5,226 nucleotides of DNA. Origin: Candidatus Bipolaricaulota bacterium (lineage in GTDB: Bacteria; Bipolaricaulota; Bipolaricaulia; Bipolaricaulales; Bipolaricaulaceae). Under the pieces are notes generated by a model. That model had not been told where the DNA came from and did not search any database. It was given only the letters and a program-made list of their open reading frames with translations. This document shows positions 1 to 5,226 of the stretch, piece after piece (position 1 is the first letter of the stretch; each line of letters starts with the position of its first letter). The stretch lies in contig JALVLL010000072.1 in the NCBI GenBank assembly GCA_027027485.1, positions 1 through 5,226 of the forward strand. Direction: 5' to 3'. Both the position numbers and the translations under genes were made by a program.

Positions 1-2
1 GA

Positions 3-359
3 GCATTGCGGGACGGGATGTTCGGGGACTGGTCCATCCTCGGGGCGAAGGCGATCCTGGACGGGATCTCCTCGGTGGCCCTGGCGGCGAGCCTCGGCCC
101 CGGGGTTCTTCTTTCGGTTTTCACCCTGCTTTTCTATCAAGGGGGTATCACCCTGGCCGGGAAGGCCTTGGTCGGAAGCGTCGGCGTCATCCCCCAGAGC
201 TCCCCCGAGATGATCGCCTTCTCGGCCGCGGGGGGAGTGGTGATCATCGCCCTGGGCTTCGAGATCCTGGGCTGGAAGAGAGCCTCGGCGGTGGAGCTCC
301 TCCCGGCCCTGGCCCTGGCTCCCCTTTTCTCCTGGCTCCTGCGGCTCGCGGGGATCTGA
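3..359 (+). CDS. DUF554 family membrane protein, C-terminal part (5' end outside window)
   Basis: This is the C-terminal part of a polytopic membrane protein of the DUF554 (YdfK/YqgA-like) family, whose function is not established. The reading frame is open from the left edge. The TTG at position 6 is probably an internal Leu codon, because the family has a conserved Asp-Gly followed by Gly-Asp and an Ile-Leu...Lys...Ile-Leu-Asp-Gly stretch at this point, seen here as DGMFGDWSILGAKAILDGI. Three hydrophobic segments follow: an Ala/Leu-rich helix, a Gly/Val/Ile-rich helix around GGVVIIALGFEILG, and a C-terminal LLPALALAPLFSWLL helix, which is how the family normally ends. The stop TGA is at 357-359. 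The MFS start lies 3 bases downstream, so the two are probably co-transcribed and translationally coupled. The family call is from remembered sequence patterns; the substrate or role is unknown. Confidence 0.85.
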   Translation, partial: ALRDGMFGDWSILGAKAILDGISSVALAASLGPGVLLSVFTLLFYQGGITLAGKALVGSVGVIPQSSPEMIAFSAAGGVVIIALGFEILGWKRASAVELLPALALAPLFSWLLRLAGI

Positions 360-362
360 AGC

Positions 363-1598
363 GTGGCGCTCAGAGCCCTGCTTGAGCGGGAGAGGATCCT
401 GGCGCGGCTTTGGCCCGTGGTGGCGGTGCAGCTCCTCACGGGGGCGGGGTTTTCCCTTTCGTTGCCCTTCCTCTCCCTCTACCTCCACGTGGACCGCGGC
501 GTCCCCATGGCGATCGTGGGGACCATCATGCTCGGATCCGCAGTGGTGGCCGCCGTTGCCCGGGTGGCCGGCGGCGAGATCTCCGACCGGGCGGGGAGGA
601 AGCCGGTGCTCCTCGGGGCGCTTTCCATGCGGATCTTCCTCTTTGGGGGCCTTGCTGCTGCGGTCCATTACGGGCTCCCCATCGCCCTCATCGCGGCCCT
701 CTACTTCGGGGTCAGGTTCTCCGGGGCCCTGGCCATGCCCGCGGTCTCCGCCATGGTGGCGGACCTCACCTCGGAGGGGGAGAGGATGCGGGGGTACGGG
801 ATCCTGCGAGTGGGGGCCAACGTGGGCTGGGCCTTGGGGCCGTCGGTGGGAGGGTTCCTGAAGACCGTGCTTCCCTACGGCGCCCTCTTCCTCCTCACCG
901 CCTTCGTCTCCGGGATCTCCCTTGTCATCGCCTGGACCTTCCTGCGGGAGTCGCACCCGGGCCGCTCCGAGGGGCGAGCCGGGGTCCGGGAGATCCTCCT
1001 GACCCTGACCGACCCCCGCTTCCGGGATTTCGTCTTGACCTCGCTTCTAGTTCTCCTTGTGGCGGGGCAGCTTATCTCGACCCTTTCCGTTTTCGTGGTG
1101 AATAGACTCGGCTTCTCCCCCGCGCATTTCGGCGGCATGCTCACCCTGAACGGGCTTTTGGTGGCGGCGCTCCAGTACCCCCTGGCCCGGTGGGCGGAAA
1201 GGTTCCAGCGGAGGTCGGTCCTGGCGTTGGGCTCTTTCCTGTATGCCGCCGGGTACCTGGCCATGGGATGGACGCGGAGCTTCGCGGGGCTTTTGGGAGC
1301 GGTGGGGGTGGCCACGTTGGGGGAGATCCTCTTCATACCCGCGGCCCAAGTGGTGGTGGCTTGGCTCGCTTCCCCGGAGCGACGCGGCCGTTACATGGGG
1401 CTCTGGGGGTTGGCGGAGTCCTTCGGCTGGTCCGCGGGGCCTCTGGTGGGCGGGGTCCTTCTGGATCTTTTCCCCCGCGATCCGCGGCCGGTGTGGGGGA
1501 TCATCGCTTCCATGGGGTTCACCGCGGCGGCGGTGTTCCTGAGGGCTCCCTGGCTCAGGGAAGGGCGGAGCGGCCGAGCTCCCTCCCCGAGGCCGTAA
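363..1598 (+). CDS. Major facilitator superfamily (MFS) transporter, probable drug/solute efflux type
   Basis: A 411-residue polytopic membrane protein, a normal length for a 12-helix MFS transporter, which would move a small solute across the inner membrane using an ion gradient. The MFS motif A in the loop between helices 2 and 3 is clear as GGEISDRAGRKP (about residues 70-81). A helix-5 motif-C-like region, GANVGWALGPSVGG (151-164), is echoed in the second half by WGLAESFGWSAGPLVGG (348-364), the expected internal duplication. A hydrophilic loop at about 195-220 separates the halves. The start is GTG at 363, 3 bases after the DUF554 stop. A weak GGGGA at 350-354 is the only Shine-Dalgarno-like element, so coupling to the upstream gene is likely. 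The basic C-terminal tail overlaps the 3' end of the opposite-strand kinase gene by 44 bases. The overall look is like MdtH/multidrug-type MFS proteins, but the substrate cannot be read from sequence. Confidence 0.92.
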   Translation: MALRALLERERILARLWPVVAVQLLTGAGFSLSLPFLSLYLHVDRGVPMAIVGTIMLGSAVVAAVARVAGGEISDRAGRKPVLLGALSMRIFLFGGLAAAVHYGLPIALIAALYFGVRFSGALAMPAVSAMVADLTSEGERMRGYGILRVGANVGWALGPSVGGFLKTVLPYGALFLLTAFVSGISLVIAWTFLRESHPGRSEGRAGVREILLTLTDPRFRDFVLTSLLVLLVAGQLISTLSVFVVNRLGFSPAHFGGMLTLNGLLVAALQYPLARWAERFQRRSVLALGSFLYAAGYLAMGWTRSFAGLLGAVGVATLGEILFIPAAQVVVAWLASPERRGRYMGLWGLAESFGWSAGPLVGGVLLDLFPRDPRPVWGIIASMGFTAAAVFLRAPWLREGRSGRAPSPRP

Positions 1599-2535
1599 CC
1601 CGGAGGTACCCGGGCCTTATGGCGTCCGGCTCCTCGCCGTCCGGAACCGATAACAAAAGCCCCTCGTGATCCACGGAGACGATCCTCCCGATCCCCCGGA
1701 ACCTTCCCCCCGAATAGCACCCGATGAGCCTGTCGGCGAGGTAGCTTTGGGGAATGAGGTAAAGCTCGTCCAACCCCCAGAAGGCACGCACTGCGCCCAC
1801 CGAGATGGGCTTCCCCTCGATCACCGCCACCACCTCTCCCCCGAGCCTGCGGGCGAAATAGACATCGCAGCCGAGCATCTTGGAGAGGGTCCCCGGATCC
1901 AGGATCTCCCCCACCCCGAGAACGGTTCCCTTCCAAGGGATCCTCTCCCAGGGTACCTTCAGCTCGCGGCAGCGGGCGAAGGCGGAACGGAAATTAGCTT
2001 CCCGGGTTTCGGCGCGCTCCTCCCGTGACTTCTGCCTCACCCCCGAGATAGAGGCCACCACCACCTCGCGTTCACAGGAGATCCTGAGGAGCTCGAGTTC
2101 CTCCTTCCTGGGGAGGAACACCACGAGGTCCGGCTCCAGGGCCTCGATCAGGGCGAGCTTATACGCCCTCCCTGCCTGCCCCGAGATGAAGCCGTCGGTG
2201 TCCACCACCAAGGGGCGGCGGGCGGCCCGGCACATCCTCCTCGTCCCCGAGAGGGCGATGACCAAGTGTCCCCGGGGGGTGGTATCGCCCACGAAGTAGC
2301 CGTCCCTCATTCCTTCCTCGTAGGTCCCCAGGGTGATGACGGTGGGGGGACCGATGGCCGATTGCCCGAGGTCCGCGTCCACCACCTCCCCGCCGAGGAT
2401 GCGGTGGAGCTCCCGGGCCAGGGTGGTCTTCCCCACGTCCACTCCTCCCACGAGGACCACGCACCCCTCCGGGGGGACTCTTTCGGCGATCCTTTTGGCC
2501 ACTTCCTCCGCGGGGCCCCGGAAGTCGTGTCTCAT
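1555..2535 (-). CDS. Clp1/Grc3-family polynucleotide 5'-hydroxyl kinase
   Basis: A 326-residue P-loop protein of the Clp1/Grc3/Nol9 family, whose characterised members phosphorylate the 5'-OH of RNA or DNA with ATP. The Walker A loop is GGVDVGKTT (residues 30-38). It is followed by the family's DADLGQS (53-59), the substrate-side YFVGDTTPRGH (80-90), VDTDGFISGQAG (111-122, Walker-B region) and an Arg-rich lid segment with R171, R174 and R178. The C-terminal part (about 200-326) matches the small beta domain of archaeal-type members, with DRLIGCY and RGIGRIVSVD. The start is the first ATG in frame after a stretch with no in-frame alternative. No good Shine-Dalgarno precedes it; the nearest purine run (AAGGGGG) is 18 bases away and lies in a predicted hairpin. 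It probably has its own promoter at 2635-2663. Its role in bacteria is not established; RNA repair or processing is an inference. Family assignment is strong and biological role weak. Confidence 0.9.
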   Translation of the reverse strand: MRHDFRGPAEEVAKRIAERVPPEGCVVLVGGVDVGKTTLARELHRILGGEVVDADLGQSAIGPPTVITLGTYEEGMRDGYFVGDTTPRGHLVIALSGTRRMCRAARRPLVVDTDGFISGQAGRAYKLALIEALEPDLVVFLPRKEELELLRISCEREVVVASISGVRQKSREERAETREANFRSAFARCRELKVPWERIPWKGTVLGVGEILDPGTLSKMLGCDVYFARRLGGEVVAVIEGKPISVGAVRAFWGLDELYLIPQSYLADRLIGCYSGGRFRGIGRIVSVDHEGLLLSVPDGEEPDAIRPGYLRVTASGRELGRSALP

Positions 2536-2543
2536 GGCGGGAA

Positions 2544-2624
2544 GAAGGGGATGCCCCCTTCCGCCCCGGGGGAGGTGAGGCGTGCGGCGGGATAGGTGGG
2601 CAAAAAGGCCGGGACGGAAGGGGG
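2544..2624 (-). promoter_or_regulatory. Structured leader of the Clp1-family kinase gene with two competing hairpins
   Basis: Read on the minus strand, the leader has three segments: A (2624-2615, CCCCCTTCCG), B (2563-2554, CGGAAGGGGG) and C (2550-2544, CCCCTTC). A and B are perfect 10-base complements with a 51-base loop. B also pairs with C as a 7-bp stem (2561-2555 with 2550-2544) around a 4-base loop, ending 8 bases before the ATG. The two pairings share most of B and exclude one another. B carries the only Shine-Dalgarno-like run in the leader. The pairing is seen directly; regulatory function is inferred. GC-rich sequence makes some self-complementarity likely by chance. Confidence 0.4.
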
Positions 2625-2634
2625 ATGCATTGAA

Positions 2635-2663
2635 ATTATACCGCCCACCACGCTCCCACCCAA
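2635..2663 (-). promoter_or_regulatory. Sigma-70-type promoter for the Clp1-family kinase gene
   Basis: An exact -10 hexamer TATAAT (2640-2635 on the minus strand) lies 17 bases downstream of a partial -35, TTGGGT (2663-2658). It sits in a short A/T-rich patch in otherwise very GC-rich DNA. Transcription would start near 2628, about 93 bases before the kinase ATG, at the edge of the first leader repeat. The -35 lies directly after the stop codon of the upstream TIM-barrel gene, so the kinase can be expressed independently. Confidence 0.6.
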
Positions 2664-2664
2664 C

Positions 2665-3441
2665 TCAGCCCTCACCCAAGACATCCCGCATGAGCTCCAG
2701 CGAACCCCTGATTCCATCCGAATACATCAGCTCCAACACCCAGACCTCGGCCCCTTTGAGCATCCCGAGGAGCTCCCTCACCGGGATATCCCCGGCCCCC
2801 AGAGGGAGGTGCTCGTCCCTCTCACCGTGGTTGTCGCTGGCGTGGACCACGGCGATCCTGGGGGAAATCCCGGGGACGAGTTCCATCGCCTTTTCCCCAT
2901 GGGAGATCCAGGTGTGGCCCAGGTCCAAGGTGCCGGGCATATCGAGCTCCTCGAGCCACTTCCCCCATTCCGAGAGATCCCAGAGGTAGAGGAAGGGGGA
3001 TTTGGGGTCGTTTTCGAGACAGAGCTTTATCCCGGCATCCTCGGCGCGGCGCCTGAGGCGCAGAAGGGCCTCCTTGGCGTCGTCGAAGGGGATCTCACCG
3101 GGGATGCCGCTGGAGCGGTACCCGAGATGCACCGTGATGTGGGTGGCCCCGAGCCGAGCCGCGAGCGCGATGGTCCTTGCGAGCTCCGCCTCGGCGAACC
3201 TCCGGACATCGGGATGCCTGGAGATGAGGTTCACATCGCCGGTGGGGGCGTGGAGCGAGAGGGAAAGCTCCTTCGCCGCGGAGGCGACTTCCTTAAGGAG
3301 GCTCGGCGGCCAGGCCCGGGGATGCCAAGGGGGCTCACACAGTATCTCCACTCCCTGGAACCCCGCCTCCCGGGCGGCGGAAAGCGCCTCCCTGGGGGAG
3401 CTCGGGTGAAGGTGCAAACTGGAAAGGACGATCCTCGTCAT
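2665..3441 (-). CDS. TIM-barrel protein of the endonuclease IV / sugar phosphate isomerase-epimerase superfamily
   Basis: A 258-residue metal-dependent TIM barrel (AP endonuclease 2 / xylose isomerase-like fold). Automated pipelines would probably call it a sugar phosphate isomerase/epimerase. All nine metal ligands of endonuclease IV can be matched in order: H64 (LHAP), H105 (VHLG), E143 (LEND), D173 and H176 (DLGH), H200 (VVHASDN), D209 and H211 (DEHLPLGAGD), and E237 (VLEL). The NLISRHP stretch after H64 also resembles endonuclease IV. The protein is somewhat shorter than the roughly 280-residue E. coli enzyme, and I do not see its DNA-recognition loops clearly. Many COG1082 proteins with this HLPLG.G motif are annotated as isomerases without biochemical proof. 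The ATG at 3441 has a strong AAGGAGG four bases upstream, and TATAAT lies just before that, giving a very short leader. It is followed by the kinase gene on the same strand. The fold is certain; the substrate is open. Confidence 0.88.
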   Translation of the reverse strand: MTRIVLSSLHLHPSSPREALSAAREAGFQGVEILCEPPWHPRAWPPSLLKEVASAAKELSLSLHAPTGDVNLISRHPDVRRFAEAELARTIALAARLGATHITVHLGYRSSGIPGEIPFDDAKEALLRLRRRAEDAGIKLCLENDPKSPFLYLWDLSEWGKWLEELDMPGTLDLGHTWISHGEKAMELVPGISPRIAVVHASDNHGERDEHLPLGAGDIPVRELLGMLKGAEVWVLELMYSDGIRGSLELMRDVLGEG

Positions 3442-3444
3442 AAC

Positions 3445-3455
3445 CCCTCCTTGCG
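3445..3455. repeat. 11-base direct repeat, left copy
   Basis: CCCTCCTTGCG on the plus strand, identical to 4471-4481. Both copies contain the Shine-Dalgarno complement of a downstream minus-strand gene, and they bracket the SNase gene plus its 3' spacer. Eight of the eleven bases are accounted for by the ribosome binding site, so chance similarity is quite possible. Confidence 0.35.
3446..3452 (-). promoter_or_regulatory. Ribosome binding site of the TIM-barrel gene
   Basis: AAGGAGG on the minus strand, 4 bases before the ATG that ends at 3441. This full-length match fixes the start codon. The predicted transcript begins almost at this site, so the 5' leader would be only about a dozen bases. 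Confidence 0.8.
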
Positions 3456-3459
3456 GCCG

Positions 3460-3465
3460 ATTATA
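3460..3465 (-). promoter_or_regulatory. -10 promoter element (TATAAT) of the TIM-barrel gene
   Basis: An exact TATAAT on the minus strand, 18 bases upstream of the ATG. No convincing -35 is seen at 16-18 bases spacing (AAAAGG at 17) and there is no extended -10 TG, so the promoter may be weak or activator-dependent. Transcription would start near 3453, immediately before the Shine-Dalgarno sequence. Confidence 0.5.
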
Positions 3466-3516
3466 CGATAGCCCCGCATAAACCTTTTCCGGCAGAGGGC
3501 AAGCCTATTCAGAGAA

Positions 3517-3553
3517 GTTCGGCCAACGAACGGGGATTCCTCAAGGAAGCCCC
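3517..3553 (-). terminator. Two abutting hairpins downstream of the nuclease gene, possible terminator
   Basis: The first hairpin pairs 3532-3535 with 3550-3553 (GGGG/CCCC) and 3537-3540 with 3545-3548 (TTCC/GGAA), with one mismatch and a 4-base loop. The second pairs 3517-3521 with 3527-3531 (GTTCG/CGAAC) around 5 bases. They abut with no gap. On the minus strand the second stem is followed by TTCTCT, a poor U-tract. Placement between the nuclease stop (3618) and the next promoter fits transcription termination or mRNA 3'-end protection. The rest of the gap (3554-3617) shows no gene. Confidence 0.4.
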
Positions 3554-3617
3554 ACTTCACAGCTCAAAGCCCAGCGTGTTTCCGCGCTCCTGAAGAAGCG
3601 AACAGATGGGTCGATGG

Positions 3618-4466
3618 CTAAGGGATATAAGACCGGCAACACGTCGGTGCCAAATCTTCCCAGCTCAATTGGTCTGGATCGGTTGCTTTGATCTCGGGGA
3701 TTTCGTTATACATCTCTATCTTTCCCCTTGCGCACACGGTTTTTCCCTCCAGCGTGCGTTCCCAACCTACGCCAAATCTCAGATCAAAGCTGGGAACGTA
3801 ATCGTTCCAAATTACAATTGTGAAGCGCGGGGTCCTGGGGTAGGGGTTTCCCAAGTTGATGAAAATGTGGCCCTTTCGGGTCCTCCTCGCACTTTTGACC
3901 GGACCACAAACCCAAAGTACCTTCCCCAAGTAATCCCCGGGCTCCCTCGCTATCCCTTCCCATCCGATACATCGACAAGGCAAGCACCACCTGTCGGCTT
4001 CCTGAAAACACTCATCGTATCTGTTTGTGCCCTCGAACAGCCCCGGAGGATATGCGGGTATGACCTGGGTCATTATCAAGATCGCATTGACCATGAGGTG
4101 GCCGTTAGGGTCGAGGTATACATAGGCCAATAGGCGGCGGTAATCATCGAAAAGCCTCTCATCCACCTCCAGGAACACGCGTTTGTCCATGACCAGCAGA
4201 CGGTTCAATTGCGTAGCCAAAAGTCCTGAGCCCGAATCCTTTTCCGGAGCGTCTACCCCGATGTACCGGACCTTGACCATCATCCCTGCCTTCAGTTGGT
4301 CGGCTAAAGACTCGGGAACCTGTAGCAACTCGACCTCGATGGTGTCGCCGTCGATGACGCGCACGACCCGGGCCTCGATCTCGGGGGGTGGATACGGGGG
4401 CAACGGAAAGGCCACAAAAGGTGATAACACCACAAGGGATATCAGAAAAAGAACTTGTCGCATCAT
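3618..4466 (-). CDS. Exported staphylococcal-nuclease (SNase) domain protein with C-terminal OB-fold-like domain
   Basis: A 282-residue secreted or periplasmic nuclease, expected to cut nucleic acids with Ca2+. A signal peptide covers about residues 1-20 (MMRQ, then a hydrophobic core to VAF), followed by a Pro-rich linker. The SNase domain spans about 30-165: VIDGDTIEV (37-45, metal-binding Asp), VRYIGVDAPE (66-75) and DDYRRLLAYVY (107-117). R67, E75 and R111 match the catalytic R35, E43 and R87 of the S. aureus enzyme; T41 is replaced by A73. A C-terminal region (about 177-268) has the pattern of an OB-like domain found behind some bacterial SNase domains: GKVLWVCG, KGHIFINLGNPYP, FTIVIW, LEGKTVCARGKIEMY, PEI. 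Between the domains is a Cys cluster (C153, C161, C164, C166), and the C-terminus has C276-C277. Two tandem ATGs (4466 and 4463) follow an AAGGAGG; the second has the more usual spacing. The gene is 37 bases after the permease stop and less GC-rich than its neighbours. Confidence 0.88.
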   Translation of the reverse strand: MMRQVLFLISLVVLSPFVAFPLPPYPPPEIEARVVRVIDGDTIEVELLQVPESLADQLKAGMMVKVRYIGVDAPEKDSGSGLLATQLNRLLVMDKRVFLEVDERLFDDYRRLLAYVYLDPNGHLMVNAILIMTQVIPAYPPGLFEGTNRYDECFQEADRWCLPCRCIGWEGIAREPGDYLGKVLWVCGPVKSARRTRKGHIFINLGNPYPRTPRFTIVIWNDYVPSFDLRFGVGWERTLEGKTVCARGKIEMYNEIPEIKATDPDQLSWEDLAPTCCRSYIP

Positions 4467-4470
4467 TTAT

Positions 4471-4481
4471 CCCTCCTTGCG
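4471..4481. repeat. 11-base direct repeat, right copy
   Basis: The second copy of CCCTCCTTGCG, between the permease stop and the SNase start. The repeat-to-repeat unit is 1026 bases. Removing one unit would place the TIM-barrel gene directly behind the permease gene with the same ribosome binding site. Identity stops at the next base on both sides. Confidence 0.35.
4472..4478 (-). promoter_or_regulatory. Ribosome binding site of the SNase gene
   Basis: AAGGAGG on the minus strand, 5 bases from the first ATG (4466-4464) and 8 from the second (4463-4461). The site overlaps one arm of a small hairpin, TTGCG-AATC-CGCAA (4477-4490, plus-strand reading), which could slightly mask it. The stem is only 5 bp, so any effect would be modest. 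Confidence 0.75.
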
Positions 4482-4503
4482 AATCCGCAACGGGATATCT
4501 CCC

Positions 4504-5226
4504 TCAATGCCTCCTGCGCGAAAGGAGGGCCGAGGCGAAGACCGCTGCGGAGAGGAGGACGATGGTGGGGCCGGTGGGGGTATCGAGGTAGTAAGAGACG
4601 ATGAGCCCGCCGATCGCCTCGCCTACCCCCAGGGCCGCCGAGAGGGACAGGAGCTTGTGGAAGTCCCTCACGAACTGGACCGCCGTCGCCGCGGGGGTTA
4701 CGAGCAGGGCCGCCACGAGCACGGCCCCCACCACCCGCAGCGAGAGCACCACGGTGAGGGCGATCAGGGAAAGCAACACCCCCTGGAGGATGCCCACGGG
4801 GAAGCCCTGCACCTCGGCCGCGCCGGGGTCGAAGGAGATAAGGAGGAACTCCTTGTAGAAGAGGGCGATGGAGATGAAGATCGCGGCCGCAAGCCCGAAG
4901 CTCATGAAAAGCTCGAAGCCTCCCACGGCGAGGATGTTCCCAAAGAGGAACCCAAATAGATTGGCGCGGTATCCCGGAACGAAGCTCAAGAGGAAGATCC
5001 CCAGGGCCATGGCGGCGGCGAAGAGGATCCCCACGGCCACGTCCTCCTTCAGCCTCCCCCGCCGCGCGGTATAGGCGATTCCCCAGGCCACAAGGAGCGA
5101 GAAGGCCAACGCCCCCCAAAGGGGGTTTATGCCCAAGAGCACGGCCACGGCCACCCCGCCGAAGGCGGCATGGGCGATCCCCGCGCCGATGAAGGAGAAC
5201 CCCCGGAGCACCACATACACCCCCAC
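4504..5226 (-). CDS. ABC-3 family metal-ion transporter permease (ZnuB/MntB/TroC-like), N-terminus outside window
   Basis: The C-terminal 240 residues of a membrane permease that would form the channel of a zinc, manganese or iron uptake ABC transporter, working with an ATPase and a solute-binding protein. The frame is open to the right edge, and the GTG there is probably an internal Val of the family's GVFVVLRR-like segment (here GVYVVLRGFSFIGAGIAHAAF), so about 20-40 residues are missing. Family landmarks are FGFLFGNILAVG (91-102), VGAVLVAALLVTPAATA (166-182, the cytoplasmic ATPase-coupling side) and YYLDTPTGPTIVLLSAAVF (212-230), the usual C-terminal helix. The protein ends in RRRH. Hydrophobic helices alternate with short loops throughout. 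The ATPase and binding protein are not in the window and would be expected beyond the right edge. Metal specificity cannot be read from sequence, and no Zur- or MntR-like operator is visible here. Confidence 0.92.
   Translation of the reverse strand: MGVYVVLRGFSFIGAGIAHAAFGGVAVAVLLGINPLWGALAFSLLVAWGIAYTARRGRLKEDVAVGILFAAAMALGIFLLSFVPGYRANLFGFLFGNILAVGGFELFMSFGLAAAIFISIALFYKEFLLISFDPGAAEVQGFPVGILQGVLLSLIALTVVLSLRVVGAVLVAALLVTPAATAVQFVRDFHKLLSLSAALGVGEAIGGLIVSYYLDTPTGPTIVLLSAAVFASALLSRRRH

Noticed and set aside
382..1105. Alternative plus-strand frames within the MFS gene
   Set aside because: Their translations are Arg/Pro/Gly/Ser-rich, as expected from shifted frames in GC-rich DNA, while the MFS frame has membrane helices and motif A.
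2582..2989. Plus-strand open frame starting with GTG after a perfect-looking GGAGGTGA
   Set aside because: It runs antisense through the well-supported TIM-barrel gene, and its product is a Ser/Pro-rich shadow with no family resemblance. The GGAGGTGA is likely a by-product of the G-rich leader on that strand.
3442..3617. Possible small RNA or tRNA in the intergenic gap
   Set aside because: No cloverleaf, TTCGAnTC-type T-loop or conserved RNA motif was seen; only the two short hairpins and the promoter elements are supportable.
3606..4133. Long plus-strand open frame opposite the nuclease gene
   Set aside because: The minus strand encodes a clear SNase active site, signal peptide and OB-like pattern with a strong ribosome binding site. 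The plus-strand product has no recognisable features.
4183..4959. Plus-strand open frame spanning the nuclease/permease junction
   Set aside because: It crosses two recognised minus-strand genes, and its product is a Gly/Glu/His-rich low-complexity translation typical of an antisense shadow.
1..5226. CRISPR array, insertion sequence, toxin-antitoxin or defence island
   Set aside because: There are no regularly spaced repeats, transposase, terminal inverted repeats or small paired genes; the genes are transport, nuclease, kinase and TIM-barrel families in an ordinary chromosomal layout.

Overview
This window looks like ordinary chromosome from a GC-rich bacterium, with no phage, transposon, CRISPR or RNA genes visible. 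Bacterial signals include two exact TATAAT hexamers and two AAGGAGG ribosome binding sites. The high GC, Arg/Glu-rich proteins and a Clp1-type RNA kinase (sporadic in bacteria, commoner in archaea and some thermophiles) suggest a thermophilic or deep-branching lineage. I cannot name it from sequence alone.

Layout. The plus strand carries the 3' end of a DUF554 membrane protein (3-359) and, 3 bases later, an MFS transporter (363-1598). Everything else is on the minus strand. In transcription order these are: an ABC-3 metal-ion permease cut by the right edge (5226-4504); an exported staphylococcal-nuclease/OB-fold protein (4466-3618); a 176-base gap with tandem hairpins and a promoter; an endonuclease IV / sugar-isomerase superfamily TIM barrel (3441-2665); a 129-base gap with a promoter and a structured leader; and a Clp1-family polynucleotide 5'-kinase (2535-1555). 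The MFS and kinase genes converge and overlap by 44 bases.

How the genes relate. DUF554-MFS looks like one transcriptional unit and the permease-nuclease pair like another. The TIM-barrel and kinase genes each appear to have their own promoter. Three consecutive minus-strand genes encode proteins of nucleic-acid-acting families: a nuclease, an EndoIV-like barrel with all nine trinuclear metal ligands, and an RNA/DNA kinase. Their separate promoters and different base composition argue against a tight functional operon. The nuclease gene is visibly less GC-rich than its neighbours and, with its downstream spacer, is bracketed by an 11-base direct repeat that includes the ribosome binding site, so it may be a later arrival.

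The most unusual structural signal is the roughly 93-base leader of the kinase gene. It contains three segments that can form two mutually exclusive hairpins ending just before a start codon that lacks a well-placed Shine-Dalgarno sequence.
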